From LMUY01 sp964242925 (GTDB lineage: Bacteria > Pseudomonadota > Alphaproteobacteria > Acetobacterales > Acetobacteraceae): DNA of 19,256 bases. The position numbers were made by a program, and so were the translations under genes. Under the pieces are notes generated by a model that had not been told where the DNA came from, ran no database searches, and saw only the letters and a program-made list of their open reading frames with translations. The stretch covers positions 1 through 19,256 of the forward strand of contig CAXTBW010000085.1 of assembly GCA_964242925.1 (NCBI GenBank). The letters are read 5' to 3'. This document shows positions 5,298-13,138 of this stretch, in pieces (position 1 is the first letter of the stretch; the number at the start of each line of letters is the position of its first letter).

Positions 5298-7667
5298 ATG
5301 CCTGAAACATTCCCTCCGGCTTCGGCAGCAATCGCCACCCTGCAAACCGCCGCCAACACGGAAGTCGCCCGGGCGACAGCCGGCGAGCAGATCGCCCTGG
5401 CCACCGGCGGCCTCCTCCCCCGCACGCACGCAAGCCGGGCCGCCGACACGTTCCACTCGAAGGAGTTCGGGGCGCTCGGCGACGGAAGCGGCGCGACGGT
5501 CGGAACCACCTACGGCGCGACGCTCGCAGCAATGGCGGCTTACTCGGTCAACGGCGCGACCCCACTCGCCTGGATGACCGACCAGCGCTACGGCTTGACG
5601 TTCAGCATGACGACCTCGGCGGCGGTCGCGTCCGGGGCTACCGTCCTGCCGTTCACGCGCAGCATTTCCAGCTTCCTGGGATGGGCCGCTACGGTTGCTG
5701 TTTGGCAGGACCCGACGAACGGCAACTACGCGCCGCGGGCGGGCATGCTTGTGACCAGCACGACGGCAGGCATCCCGGTCGGGACAACGATTGCGGCCGG
5801 CGGCGTCAATGGCGCGCCGGGGGCCAAGCAGGGCAACATCACGTTGTCTGCCGCCACCACGGCCGCCATCCCGTCCGGCACCGTTGTGAACTTCAGCTAC
5901 TCGCCCGTGATGCTCCAAGCGTTGACCAAGGATGAGGTGGGAATTCAGTCAGCAATAGCTGCTGCGGTGGCAAACCCGTCCGGCGGCAAGGTGATGCTGC
6001 CGCAAGGCGTCTCCATACTCACGCGCACGCTGATGAACACCAGCGGATGCACCGACCCCAACGCAGGCGAACCGATCCTGACGATTGAGGGCTCGAACCG
6101 GTTCGCCAGCCGGTTGGTCCTCGCCAGCGACTTCGGGCCTGATACCGCCGCCATCAAGCAGGTCAATCGCGGTATCGGCTGGTATTCCTGCACCTTTTAC
6201 CGGGGATTCCGTGTCATCGGGCAGACGAAGACGCGCGTTCTAGGCGCCGCTCCCAACTTGGTGCAGGGCATCGGGCTCAGCGCCAAGGACATCGTGGATG
6301 ATGTTCGAGTGGACTATTGCAGCGCTGGGTTCAGCCTGCTCAACGACCATATCACCATGCGAAGCTTCGCCGCTCCAAACTGCGGTTACGGCGTGCTGCT
6401 GGATGCTTATTCTTTCGTCATCGGCAATCACAGTTTCGCAACTTCGGACATGACTGGACCGACGATAGCGTCGTTTGCCGTGGCCACGACCAACTCTCTC
6501 GACCAGCCGCACATGTCGCATCTTCACCTTGGGAATTGTCCTTTCGGCATGCTGGGGCTTGCAAACCCGTCGAACGTCAGCGCGGCTCTTAGCGAGTTCA
6601 TGAATAATGGGTCTTTGACCGACATTGCTCTGGAGCAGGTTGGTTACAATTTCATTCGCATGGAGTTTCCACGGAGCGTGGATCGCAACGTCATCATTGG
6701 AGGTGGTTTTGCTGAGATCGGCGTTACAGCGCAACAGATCAGTGGCGACTCGACGCATAGCGCGCGCCTGGTGGACGGTGCGAGCGAGTTCAATTTCAAC
6801 ACCTTAATTGGGACGGGTTACGGTTACACCAATGTCACGGGTGGGCTTATCTCGGCTGGCGACATTCTCGACAACACCTTCATTGGAGACACGAGTTTTG
6901 TTCTAGGCTCGACCACCACCGCCTACCCGTTCGCTTTCACCGATCACGCCATGCGCAACACCTTCTCGCTTGGCTATGGCGACGGAGTGTTCCGTTCTGC
7001 CGATGCAGCCCTGACCGCAGGGATGCTGGTGCAAGATGACGGCTGGGGCAACGCGGGCGGCGGTGGAGTAAACGTCTACACCGACGGCCATCCGTTCTTG
7101 GGAATCGCCCTGACCAACATGGGCTCAGGCCATATGGGCGCGATCCTTACCCGCGGCGACTGCTTCAGCTTTGCAGACGCCTACTCTGTGGCGGTTCCGA
7201 AAGCCGACACGACGCAGGTCATCACGGCTGGACAAGCCGCCTTCGCGACTACGGGCGGCGTGGCCGGTGGTATTGACCAGCGGTGCGCCATCGGGACATT
7301 TATCCTAGGTTCGGGCGTCAGCGGTTTGACCAGCGCTTGGATCAGCCTAAACCCGAACGCGGCGGCGGGCGCGCGCGGCGGCGCGTCTCATACAGCAGGC
7401 ACGGGCACGACGCAGGCGACCGCGGCAGCAACGACCGCTCGCATCGTGATCGTCCCTTCCGGCGGCACGACGAACGCCGGGCTGCTGCTGCCCACCATTC
7501 CTGTGGGCGAGGACCAGATCTACATCAACGACGACGCGGTCGCAAAGCAGATTTGGCCGCAGGGCACGAACACGATCGGCCTTTCGGGTGCAGCTGGGGC
7601 GGCCTTCACCCTGCCTGCGAGCAGTACTATCACCTTCCGACGCGTGTCTTCGACAGCTTGGCGATAA
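5298..7667 (+). CDS. Tail-spike-like protein with pectate-lyase-type beta-helix
   Basis: The ATG at 5298 follows AGGAG by 8 bases. The 789-residue product has no signal peptide. A short helical N-terminal segment (about 10-45, rich in Ala/Thr/Glu) precedes FHSKEFGALGDGSG (about 52-65), the usual entry motif of pectate-lyase-3-type right-handed beta-helices in phage tail spikes. A long region (about 235-600) with repeating short strands and Asn/Gly turns fits the helix. The C terminus (about 690-789) is a separate beta-rich module ending with IVPSGGTTNAGLLLP, EDQIYINDDAVAKQIWPQG and TITFRRVSSTAWR, typical of fibre tips. The expected role is binding, and possibly cleaving, a host surface polysaccharide. 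The catalytic residues cannot be assigned. The middle of the gene is clearly lower in GC than both ends, suggesting module exchange. Confidence 0.8.
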   Translation: MPETFPPASAAIATLQTAANTEVARATAGEQIALATGGLLPRTHASRAADTFHSKEFGALGDGSGATVGTTYGATLAAMAAYSVNGATPLAWMTDQRYGLTFSMTTSAAVASGATVLPFTRSISSFLGWAATVAVWQDPTNGNYAPRAGMLVTSTTAGIPVGTTIAAGGVNGAPGAKQGNITLSAATTAAIPSGTVVNFSYSPVMLQALTKDEVGIQSAIAAAVANPSGGKVMLPQGVSILTRTLMNTSGCTDPNAGEPILTIEGSNRFASRLVLASDFGPDTAAIKQVNRGIGWYSCTFYRGFRVIGQTKTRVLGAAPNLVQGIGLSAKDIVDDVRVDYCSAGFSLLNDHITMRSFAAPNCGYGVLLDAYSFVIGNHSFATSDMTGPTIASFAVATTNSLDQPHMSHLHLGNCPFGMLGLANPSNVSAALSEFMNNGSLTDIALEQVGYNFIRMEFPRSVDRNVIIGGGFAEIGVTAQQISGDSTHSARLVDGASEFNFNTLIGTGYGYTNVTGGLISAGDILDNTFIGDTSFVLGSTTTAYPFAFTDHAMRNTFSLGYGDGVFRSADAALTAGMLVQDDGWGNAGGGGVNVYTDGHPFLGIALTNMGSGHMGAILTRGDCFSFADAYSVAVPKADTTQVITAGQAAFATTGGVAGGIDQRCAIGTFILGSGVSGLTSAWISLNPNAAAGARGGASHTAGTGTTQATAAATTARIVIVPSGGTTNAGLLLPTIPVGEDQIYINDDAVAKQIWPQGTNTIGLSGAAGAAFTLPASSTITFRRVSSTAWR

Positions 7668-7705
7668 GCGGCGGTCCCTCAATCGCAGGCGCATGAGGAG
7701 GTCCT

Positions 7706-8123
7706 ATGCAATACCTCGCTAGCTCGCAGCGTCAGTGTCGAGGAGCAACAGACTGCTTCCAACACATCGGACCTGCGTCGCGTCGCCGATTCGGAGCAGT
7801 CGGCCGCTTCGGGCGGCTCGAACGCCGTAAGCAAGACGGACCGGGAGCAGCTCAACACCCGGCTGCGGAACGTCGAGACCAACATCGCGTCGAGCCTGGC
7901 CGAACGGCGCGGGCAGATTGCGGATATCGACGCGCGGCTAATCGAGATCGAGCAGAAATTCCACGCGACCTCGGACATCTCGAACATGCGGTGGGCGGCG
8001 CAGAACCGCGAGAACGCGATGACTTTCGAGAAGCTGCACCCGGGCGAACGGTGTCCGACGGAGACGTTCCACCCGACCAGCATCTTCCAGAGCGATCCGA
8101 CGCCGCTGGGGCATGCGCGATAA
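7706..8123 (+). pseudogene. Frameshifted coiled-coil protein
   Basis: The ATG at 7706 has a perfect AGGAGG four bases upstream, but its frame soon becomes arginine-rich nonsense. Another frame ending with TAA at 8121-8123 carries a convincing protein: EEQQTASNTSDLRRVADSEQ, then KTDREQLNTRLRNVETNIAS, then RGQIADIDARLIEIEQKF, and a tail with PGERCPTETFHPTSIF. That frame has no start codon. One frameshift between about 7720 and 7740 would join start and body into a protein of about 138 residues with a heptad-like coiled coil in the middle. It could be a small phage tail or lysis-related protein between the spike and fibre genes; the family is unknown. The break is either real decay or an assembly error. 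Confidence 0.6.
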
Positions 8124-8372
8124 GCACGGACCGCGTCCCAGGCGGTTCAACCGACGGCGAGGCGCATCACGTCGTGCACGAGGGCCCGGAACATCTGATC
8201 GCAGCGGATGCGAATGGTGGTCGACCTGCCGCCCGCAGGCGACGGGTTCGAGTGATGTTGGTGCACCGCGAGGTGGACCGGCCACAACTGCCGACCGTGC
8301 CGCCGCCGCGGTCGGAGCGGCTGCGACGATCCTTTCTGCCACCACACTCCATTTTGGACAGGAACCACGATA
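8124..8372 (+). other. Fragmentary coding-like DNA, no intact gene
   Basis: Coding signal (G/C at codon third positions, plausible peptides) hops between frames. It first reads like TDGEAHHVVHEGPEHLIAADA. It then moves to another frame ending MVVDLPPAGDGFE with TGA overlapping an ATG (TGATG near 8252). Finally a frame with an alanine-rich, possibly membrane-spanning segment (AAAAVGAAATILSATTLHFG) stops just before the next gene. No single ORF is convincing, so this is probably one or two small decayed genes. Confidence 0.35.
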
Positions 8373-10907
8373 GTGCGTATTCGCCACACTCGCCGCTTTG
8401 CCGCCGCCCTGATGACCTGTTCGGCGCTCGTGCTGCCCGCTTTGGCGCAGCCTACGGCGCCAGCATTGGGCGCAACCGGGCCGCAGGGCCTTCAAGGCTT
8501 GCAGGGTCCGCAAGGCACTCAGGGATTGCAGGGCATCCAGGGTCCCCAAGGCGTTGCCGGGCTGGGGCTGAACAATCGCGGCGCGTGGGTTTCCGGCGCA
8601 AGCTACAGCGGTGCGAACGGCGATTACGTGTTCGACTACCTGAACGGCGTGTCGGGGGCGCTTGACCTGTACGTCGCCCTTGGGACTTCGTCCTTCACCA
8701 GCACGACGCACCCGACCTCGGACACCGCGCATTGGCAGCTGGGGGTGAGCGGGCCGCCGGGGCCGGTCGGGGCTGCTTCAACTGTCCCAGGGCCGCAAGG
8801 CCCTGCGGGAGCTGCCTCAACCATTCCCGGCCCTGCTGGCGCAGCGGGCCCCGCCGGGGCCGGCATTGCTAACGCCGCGATCAACGGTGCTGGGCATCTC
8901 ATCTTCACGCTGACGAACACCTCCACTATCGATGCCGGGCTGTTGCCTTCGGTCACCGCGGCGGCGACCGTCACGATCCAGCCGATCGAGAACCTCGCCT
9001 CGCACGGCGGCGCGAACGTCGCCACCGCGGTCCCGGCCTGGTCGGGCTTCCTGGCCGATTACTCGGACAACTCCAGCGGCAGCTTCGAGGCATTCAACGC
9101 TTGGCTGGGGCTGGGCAGCATAGCGGTGCCCGCGTCAGTTCACACCGGTCAAGCGAGCGAGGGCGACTGGACCGATATCAAATACGACTACGGGGAAAAC
9201 AATTACGGCGGGGTGAAGCTGATCTCCGTCCCGCTCATCTTCACGAACGGCACGGCGGGAGCATTGCTGGCAGCGGAGGCCAGCGGCACCTACGACAGCG
9301 ATCTCACAACGATGGCCAACAACGTGCTGGCCAAAACTCCCGCTGGTCAAGCGACCCTCTACATCCGGACCGGCTGGGAGTTCAATCAGAACAATCCCGC
9401 TTCCGCCCCCTGGTACTCGGGCGACGGCAACCAGCAGAACTTCGTTACGGCGTTCCAGCACTTTGTGACGAAGTTCCGCGCCGCGCGGGCCGCCTACGTC
9501 TCGGCCAACCCGGGCGTGTCCGTGCCGGTGTGGAAGTTCGTCTGGTGCTGGAACCGCAGCGGCGACGATCCCTCGCAATCCTACCCCGGCGACAGCTACG
9601 TCGATGTCATCGCGTCGGACGACTACCTCAACCAGCAATACGGCGACAGCGCCGATCCAGATACGGCCTTTGGACAGGTGCGGGATGGCTCTTGGGGCCT
9701 AACCTATTTGGCCAACTTCGGCGCCCAGCACGGCAAGCCGATCGCATTGCCGGAGGTAGGTGTCGGATACGATGGCTTCGGCCAGTATTGGAAGCTGCTC
9801 CAGGCGTGGGCGGCGGCAAACAACCTGCTCTATCTGACCGTTTGGAACAGCAATGGCGGCAACTATGCCGGCAAGATGTCGGACGGGACGTATCCCGAAA
9901 CCGGCCAAATGTTTCGCCATGTTTTCAACCCGACCGCCTATCCGGTCGGGCCGTTGCCCTACCCGACCAACGTGACGGCGGTGGGAGGCAACGGGACCAT
10001 CACCATCACGGGCGGCGCAGTCGCGTCAAGCGCGGGCGTGACGGGCTACAACCTCTATGCCGGGACATCGCCCACCACGGTGAACCTCAGCACGCCGGTG
10101 GCGACCTCCTCCACGCCGAACTTCACGCAGGCGGTCGCGAACGGCACGGCGATGAGCTACCAAATCGCCAGCTTCAACGCGGCCGGCAACATTGGCCAGG
10201 CCTCGCCCGTGACGACCTCGGCGGCGGTCGCGCCCCCGACCAACCAGCCCGCGCATTACGTGTCGATGGGCGGGACCGGGTTCGCGCAGACCGCGGTGGC
10301 GAGCAACCAACTGCCGGGCTCGAGCAACTGGTCGCTCACGGTGACGCACTGCCCGTCCAGCGCGGACATCGCCGCCAGCAGCGATCCCATGCTCGCCGGC
10401 GTGTGGGGCAGCACGGGATATCTCAGCAGCCTGGGCGAATGGCTGCTGCACCCGAACGCGGGTCTGTATGGCGTGGTCCACGGCTCGAACAACTTGAACG
10501 ACTACGACGGCTACACGGGCCAGACGAGCTTCGAGTCGGCCGGTCACTGCTACACCGACGCGGTCTTCATGAGCGGCGGCACCGGCCAGATGACCTACTA
10601 CCACGGGCAGGCCGGCTCGACGCCTGCGCTCCTGGGGGTGGGCAACCAGACGGGCTACGCGGCCACCGTGCCGGGCACGCCGTCAACCGACCCGAACACG
10701 CACGTCGTGCCGCATTTCAAGCTGGGCCAGGACAACTCCGGCGCGTCGCAATACGCCGGCGCTATTTCGGAGATGGTCTTCAAGATCGGCGAGAGCGCCT
10801 ACGGCACGGGCGGGACGGTGATCCTGCATCCCGTGGCGACGGCGAGCGGCTTCACCGATGCGACTGGCGCTTCCTGGGCGATCAACGGCGGGGCTGTGGT
10901 GCACTGA
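8373..10907 (+). CDS. Secreted collagen-repeat fibre with GH26-like glycanase, Fn3 and lectin-like domains
   Basis: The start is GTG at 8373 with AGGAA 8 bases upstream. The 844-residue protein begins with a Sec signal peptide (basic RIRHTRR, hydrophobic core, cleavage near ALA/Q at 25). Gly-X-Y collagen-like repeats lie at about 36-62 and 127-164. Between them is a compact segment (about 67-125) like the tail-fibre carbohydrate-binding modules of the W..G..Y..GD.V type. Residues 205-510 resemble a GH26-type TIM-barrel glycanase: IRTGWEFN holds a likely acid/base Glu336, VPVWKFVWCWN follows, and KPIALPEVG holds a likely nucleophile Glu461. An Fn3 domain (about 518-615) and a C-terminal lectin/LamG-like domain (about 620-835) complete it. 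GH26 enzymes are mostly beta-mannanases. Here the target is probably a cell-surface or capsular glycan. A signal peptide on a phage-type fibre is unusual. Confidence 0.8.
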   Translation: MRIRHTRRFAAALMTCSALVLPALAQPTAPALGATGPQGLQGLQGPQGTQGLQGIQGPQGVAGLGLNNRGAWVSGASYSGANGDYVFDYLNGVSGALDLYVALGTSSFTSTTHPTSDTAHWQLGVSGPPGPVGAASTVPGPQGPAGAASTIPGPAGAAGPAGAGIANAAINGAGHLIFTLTNTSTIDAGLLPSVTAAATVTIQPIENLASHGGANVATAVPAWSGFLADYSDNSSGSFEAFNAWLGLGSIAVPASVHTGQASEGDWTDIKYDYGENNYGGVKLISVPLIFTNGTAGALLAAEASGTYDSDLTTMANNVLAKTPAGQATLYIRTGWEFNQNNPASAPWYSGDGNQQNFVTAFQHFVTKFRAARAAYVSANPGVSVPVWKFVWCWNRSGDDPSQSYPGDSYVDVIASDDYLNQQYGDSADPDTAFGQVRDGSWGLTYLANFGAQHGKPIALPEVGVGYDGFGQYWKLLQAWAAANNLLYLTVWNSNGGNYAGKMSDGTYPETGQMFRHVFNPTAYPVGPLPYPTNVTAVGGNGTITITGGAVASSAGVTGYNLYAGTSPTTVNLSTPVATSSTPNFTQAVANGTAMSYQIASFNAAGNIGQASPVTTSAAVAPPTNQPAHYVSMGGTGFAQTAVASNQLPGSSNWSLTVTHCPSSADIAASSDPMLAGVWGSTGYLSSLGEWLLHPNAGLYGVVHGSNNLNDYDGYTGQTSFESAGHCYTDAVFMSGGTGQMTYYHGQAGSTPALLGVGNQTGYAATVPGTPSTDPNTHVVPHFKLGQDNSGASQYAGAISEMVFKIGESAYGTGGTVILHPVATASGFTDATGASWAINGGAVVH

Positions 10908-10916
10908 TGAGGTGTG

Positions 10917-11078
10917 ATGCTGCGGGCGCGTCATCGCGAACGGTCAGGACGGGTGCACTCCGCGACCCTGAGACTTCCGCAATCCATGGCGCCCGCAACA
11001 CACGGGAGCAACGACGCTGGATCGGTCAAGCCGCCTCTGTGCGCTGCCTGCCCACCGTACCTACACCCTCGCGAATGA
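10917..11078 (+). CDS. Possible small ORF with a Cys-x2-Cys motif
   Basis: This frame runs from ATG at 10917 to TGA at 11076 (53 residues) in the space between the fibre gene and the endolysin remnant. The only notable feature is LCAACPPY near the end, which could be half of a zinc site. A second, overlapping ORF from the ATG at 10907 (overlapping the fibre stop codon) to 11092 is arginine-rich and less convincing. There is no good ribosome site for either. This stretch may simply be untranslated. Confidence 0.22.
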   Translation: MLRARHRERSGRVHSATLRLPQSMAPATHGSNDAGSVKPPLCAACPPYLHPRE

Positions 11079-11088
11079 GGCGACGCCT

Positions 11089-11373
11089 ATGATCACAGCC
11101 ATCGCCGCTGACCGCTTCCCCGCGTGTCTCGAGTTCACCTGGCGCACGGACGAGGACGGACAACCGCAGCACGTCACGCCAGGCGATTCGGGCGGCCCGA
11201 CCGCGTGTGGCGTCACGCTGGAAACCTACGCCGGATACCGCAAGGCGCACCGCTTCCTGCACACCGCCGCCAGCGACCTGAAGGCGGCCACGCAGGCCGG
11301 CCGTCCGAGATCATTCGCGCCTACTTCTGAATGCCGGTCGCCGGGCCGCAACTGCCGCCGGGCCTCGATTTGC
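11089..11373 (+). pseudogene. Endolysin remnant, GH108-type peptidoglycan hydrolase
   Basis: The ATG at 11089 has GAGG 8 bases upstream. The N-terminal 65 residues match the GH108 (N-acetylmuramidase-like) opening: FPACLEFTWR, then TPGDSGGPTACGVTLETYAGY, then DLKAATQAG. Near 11300 the family sequence moves to another frame, continuing PSEIIRAYF, a TGA at 11328-11330 where the family usually has Trp, and MPVAGPQLPPGLDLLA. The rest of the domain is missing, and the sequence jumps into a holin-like membrane segment. The usual catalytic Glu region (EGG in relatives) reads DEDG here. This gene would have cleaved host peptidoglycan at lysis. It carries a frameshift, a stop and a 3' deletion, so it is almost certainly inactive. 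Confidence 0.72.
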
Positions 11374-11595
11374 TGGCTCGCCAGCAAGTCCTCTTGGGGC
11401 ACGCTCGCCGTCGCAGCCGTCGCATGGGTGTCCGCCCGCTACGGAATCGGCCTGGACGAGACGACGTGCAGCCTGATCGGCGGCGTCGCCGTAATTGTGG
11501 GCTCCTACCTCATGCGGCTGCTGACCAAGCAGCCGATCGCGGCCGTGGTCAGCACGCTCCGCGCTTCACCCGCGACCGCCTGCTGTTCATCTTGA
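11374..11595 (+). pseudogene. Holin-like membrane protein fragment fused to the endolysin frame
   Basis: This reading frame is the same as that of the endolysin ATG but holds a different protein, about 73 residues from WLASKSSWGT to TGA at 11593. Two likely membrane segments are TLAVAAVAWVSARYGI and CSLIGGVAVIVGSYLM, followed by a basic RLLTKQPI stretch. Small two-helix membrane proteins next to an endolysin are typically holins or pinholins, so that is the best guess. It has no start codon of its own, and the join to endolysin sequence suggests that a deletion removed its beginning. The last residues overlap the start of the glycosyltransferase remnant. Confidence 0.5.
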
Positions 11596-12668
11596 AATCT
11601 CGCGAGGCGAGTTGGGGCGGCTACAGCGGCAGGATGTCGTCCGGCCTGCGCGACTCGGTCGGCTTCATCGTGGCTATGCTGCAAACGTCGGGGTGAACGC
11701 CAGCATGGTCGAGGTCGTCGACAACAACGCCATCGACGCGCGGTGACGGCGGTCCGTCCGACGCACGTCATCATCGAGGCGTTCTGGGTGGTTCCCGACC
11801 AGTTCGATTAGCTGATGCCGCTGCACCCCGAAGTGCGCTGGATTGTCCGCAACCACTCCGAGATGCCGTTCCTCGCCAACGAAGGCATCGCCCTCGACTG
11901 GATCCCCGGCTACCTGCGCCGCGGCGCCGAGGTGATGTGCGACGCGCCCCGAGCTGTGGAGGACGTGCGCGCGCTGGCGCTGGCGTTCGGGCTGCACGAT
12001 CGGCTCGTCAGCTATGGGCCTGACTATGACCCCCTCCATGCCGCCGGTCCGATCGCAGCCCGTGCCCGCGGATATGCATTCGACGTATCGTGCTTCGGCG
12101 CAGTCAGGCCGCTCAAGAACCACATTGCGCAGGCGCTGGCCGCCATCAGCTTCGCCCGCGCTATGCGGAACGGGTTGCGTTTCCACGTCAGCACCAGCCG
12201 TTGAGGGCGGCGGCGATCCGATCCTCAAGAACCTGCGGGCGCTGTTTCCCGCCAACGGCCGATGCGCGTTGATCGAGCACGATTGGTTGCCGCACGACCA
12301 GTCCTTAGCGATCACGGCCGGCATGGATAGCGCGCTCCAGGTCAGCTTCTCCGAGACGTTCAACATCGTCGCCGATGCCGCCGCTATGAACGTGCCGGCC
12401 GTGGTGTTGCCGGAAGTGCCTTGGCGGCGGTCATGCCCAAGTGGACCCGACCGACGTGTCCGCCATCACCGACGCCATGCTGGCCATCGCTACCGATCCA
12501 GCACCAGAGCGCCGACTGCACCAGCAGCGGCGCGATCTCACGAACTACTGCGCTCAGACCGAAGCGATTTGGACCAGTCGGTTCCGACCGGCCGCCATCA
12601 GCTACGGCGGGTTTGCAAGCAATTCGCCGGTGCGCGCGCCCGCACCGAGCGGACTTTACGGCGCGTAA
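11562..12668 (+). pseudogene. Phage-type glycosyltransferase pseudogene (four frameshifts, one nonsense codon)
   Basis: Five pieces in three frames together give one long protein of about 365 residues. They read RLLFILKSREASWGGYSG (11562-11693); VGVNASMVEVVDNNAIDAR (to 11743); RPTHVIIEAFWVVPDQFD, then TAG at 11809, then HPEVRWIVRNHSEMPFLAN through FGAVRPLKNHIAQALAA (to 12201); VEGGGDPILKNLRALF through MDSALQVSFSETFNIVADA (to about 12424); and VDPTDVSAITDAML to TAA at 12666. The order and motifs fit a GT4-like glycosyltransferase family I recall from tailed phages and polysaccharide loci. One missing G at about 11693 and another near 11743 would repair the first two breaks. Such enzymes probably modify phage DNA, virion or host glycans. 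No intact start is visible. Confidence 0.75.
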
Positions 12669-12690
12669 TCATCATCAACAGGAGCCCACC

Positions 12691-13011
12691 TTGAACCGCA
12701 TCCACATCCTCGTCGCAACCGCCGCCATCGCCCTGAGTGGCTGCACCGCCCCCCAGGTCAGCAAGGGCTTGGCCACGGCTCAGGAGGTCGTCGCGGACGG
12801 CCAACTCGTTTGCCAGGTCGGCCCGACCGCGCTCGCAATGCTGACGCCCCAGGGCGCGGCCATCCTCGCCAAGGGCGCCGCAAAGTCCGCCGTTGATACG
12901 ACGTGCGGGCTGATCAACGGCGTCGCCACGGCGCTGCCGAGCGTGACGGTCCAGCCGGCCGGGGCCGTGGTGCAACTTCCGCCGACGGTGACGATCCCGC
13001 TTAAGACCTGA
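12691..13011 (+). CDS. Small lipoprotein in lysis-gene region
   Basis: Translation probably starts at TTG 12691, 9 bases after AGGAG. The longer frame upstream is a shadow of the glycosyltransferase remnant. The 106-residue product has a lipoprotein signal with lipobox LSGC and the lipidated Cys at residue 18. The mature part has two further cysteines (LVCQVG and TTCGLI) and a proline/valine-rich end (LPSVTVQPAGAVVQLPPTVTIPLKT region). It follows endolysin and holin remnants, a position where phages often carry an outer-membrane lipoprotein (o-spanin). It is longer than typical Rz1 proteins and no partner inner-membrane spanin is visible, so that role is only a possibility. Confidence 0.62.
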   Translation: MNRIHILVATAAIALSGCTAPQVSKGLATAQEVVADGQLVCQVGPTALAMLTPQGAAILAKGAAKSAVDTTCGLINGVATALPSVTVQPAGAVVQLPPTVTIPLKT

Positions 13012-13138
13012 CGCGTTCGCCCCTAATCGGGCTCGCCTATGCGCTGCCGGTGGGGAAGCCTGCCGGCGGCGTTGTCATGTTCAGAGTGATCGGTGACAAT
13101 CAACCCGAGCACGGTCACACAGACACGAGCCGATTTAG

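Noticed and set aside
8480..8560. Short tandem repeats suggestive of a CRISPR array or minisatellite
   Set aside because: They are imperfect codon-level repeats encoding Gly-X-Y collagen triplets within one long ORF, with no spacers of constant length.
7706..8665. 319-codon ORF from the strong start at 7706
   Set aside because: After a few residues it is a shadow of the coiled-coil frame and later of the fibre gene. The real protein signal is in another frame.
9101..11092. 663-codon forward ORF overlapping the fibre gene
   Set aside because: It is a frame shadow of the fibre gene with arginine-rich content and no domain. Only its last part, from an ATG at 10907, lies outside that gene, and it is weak.
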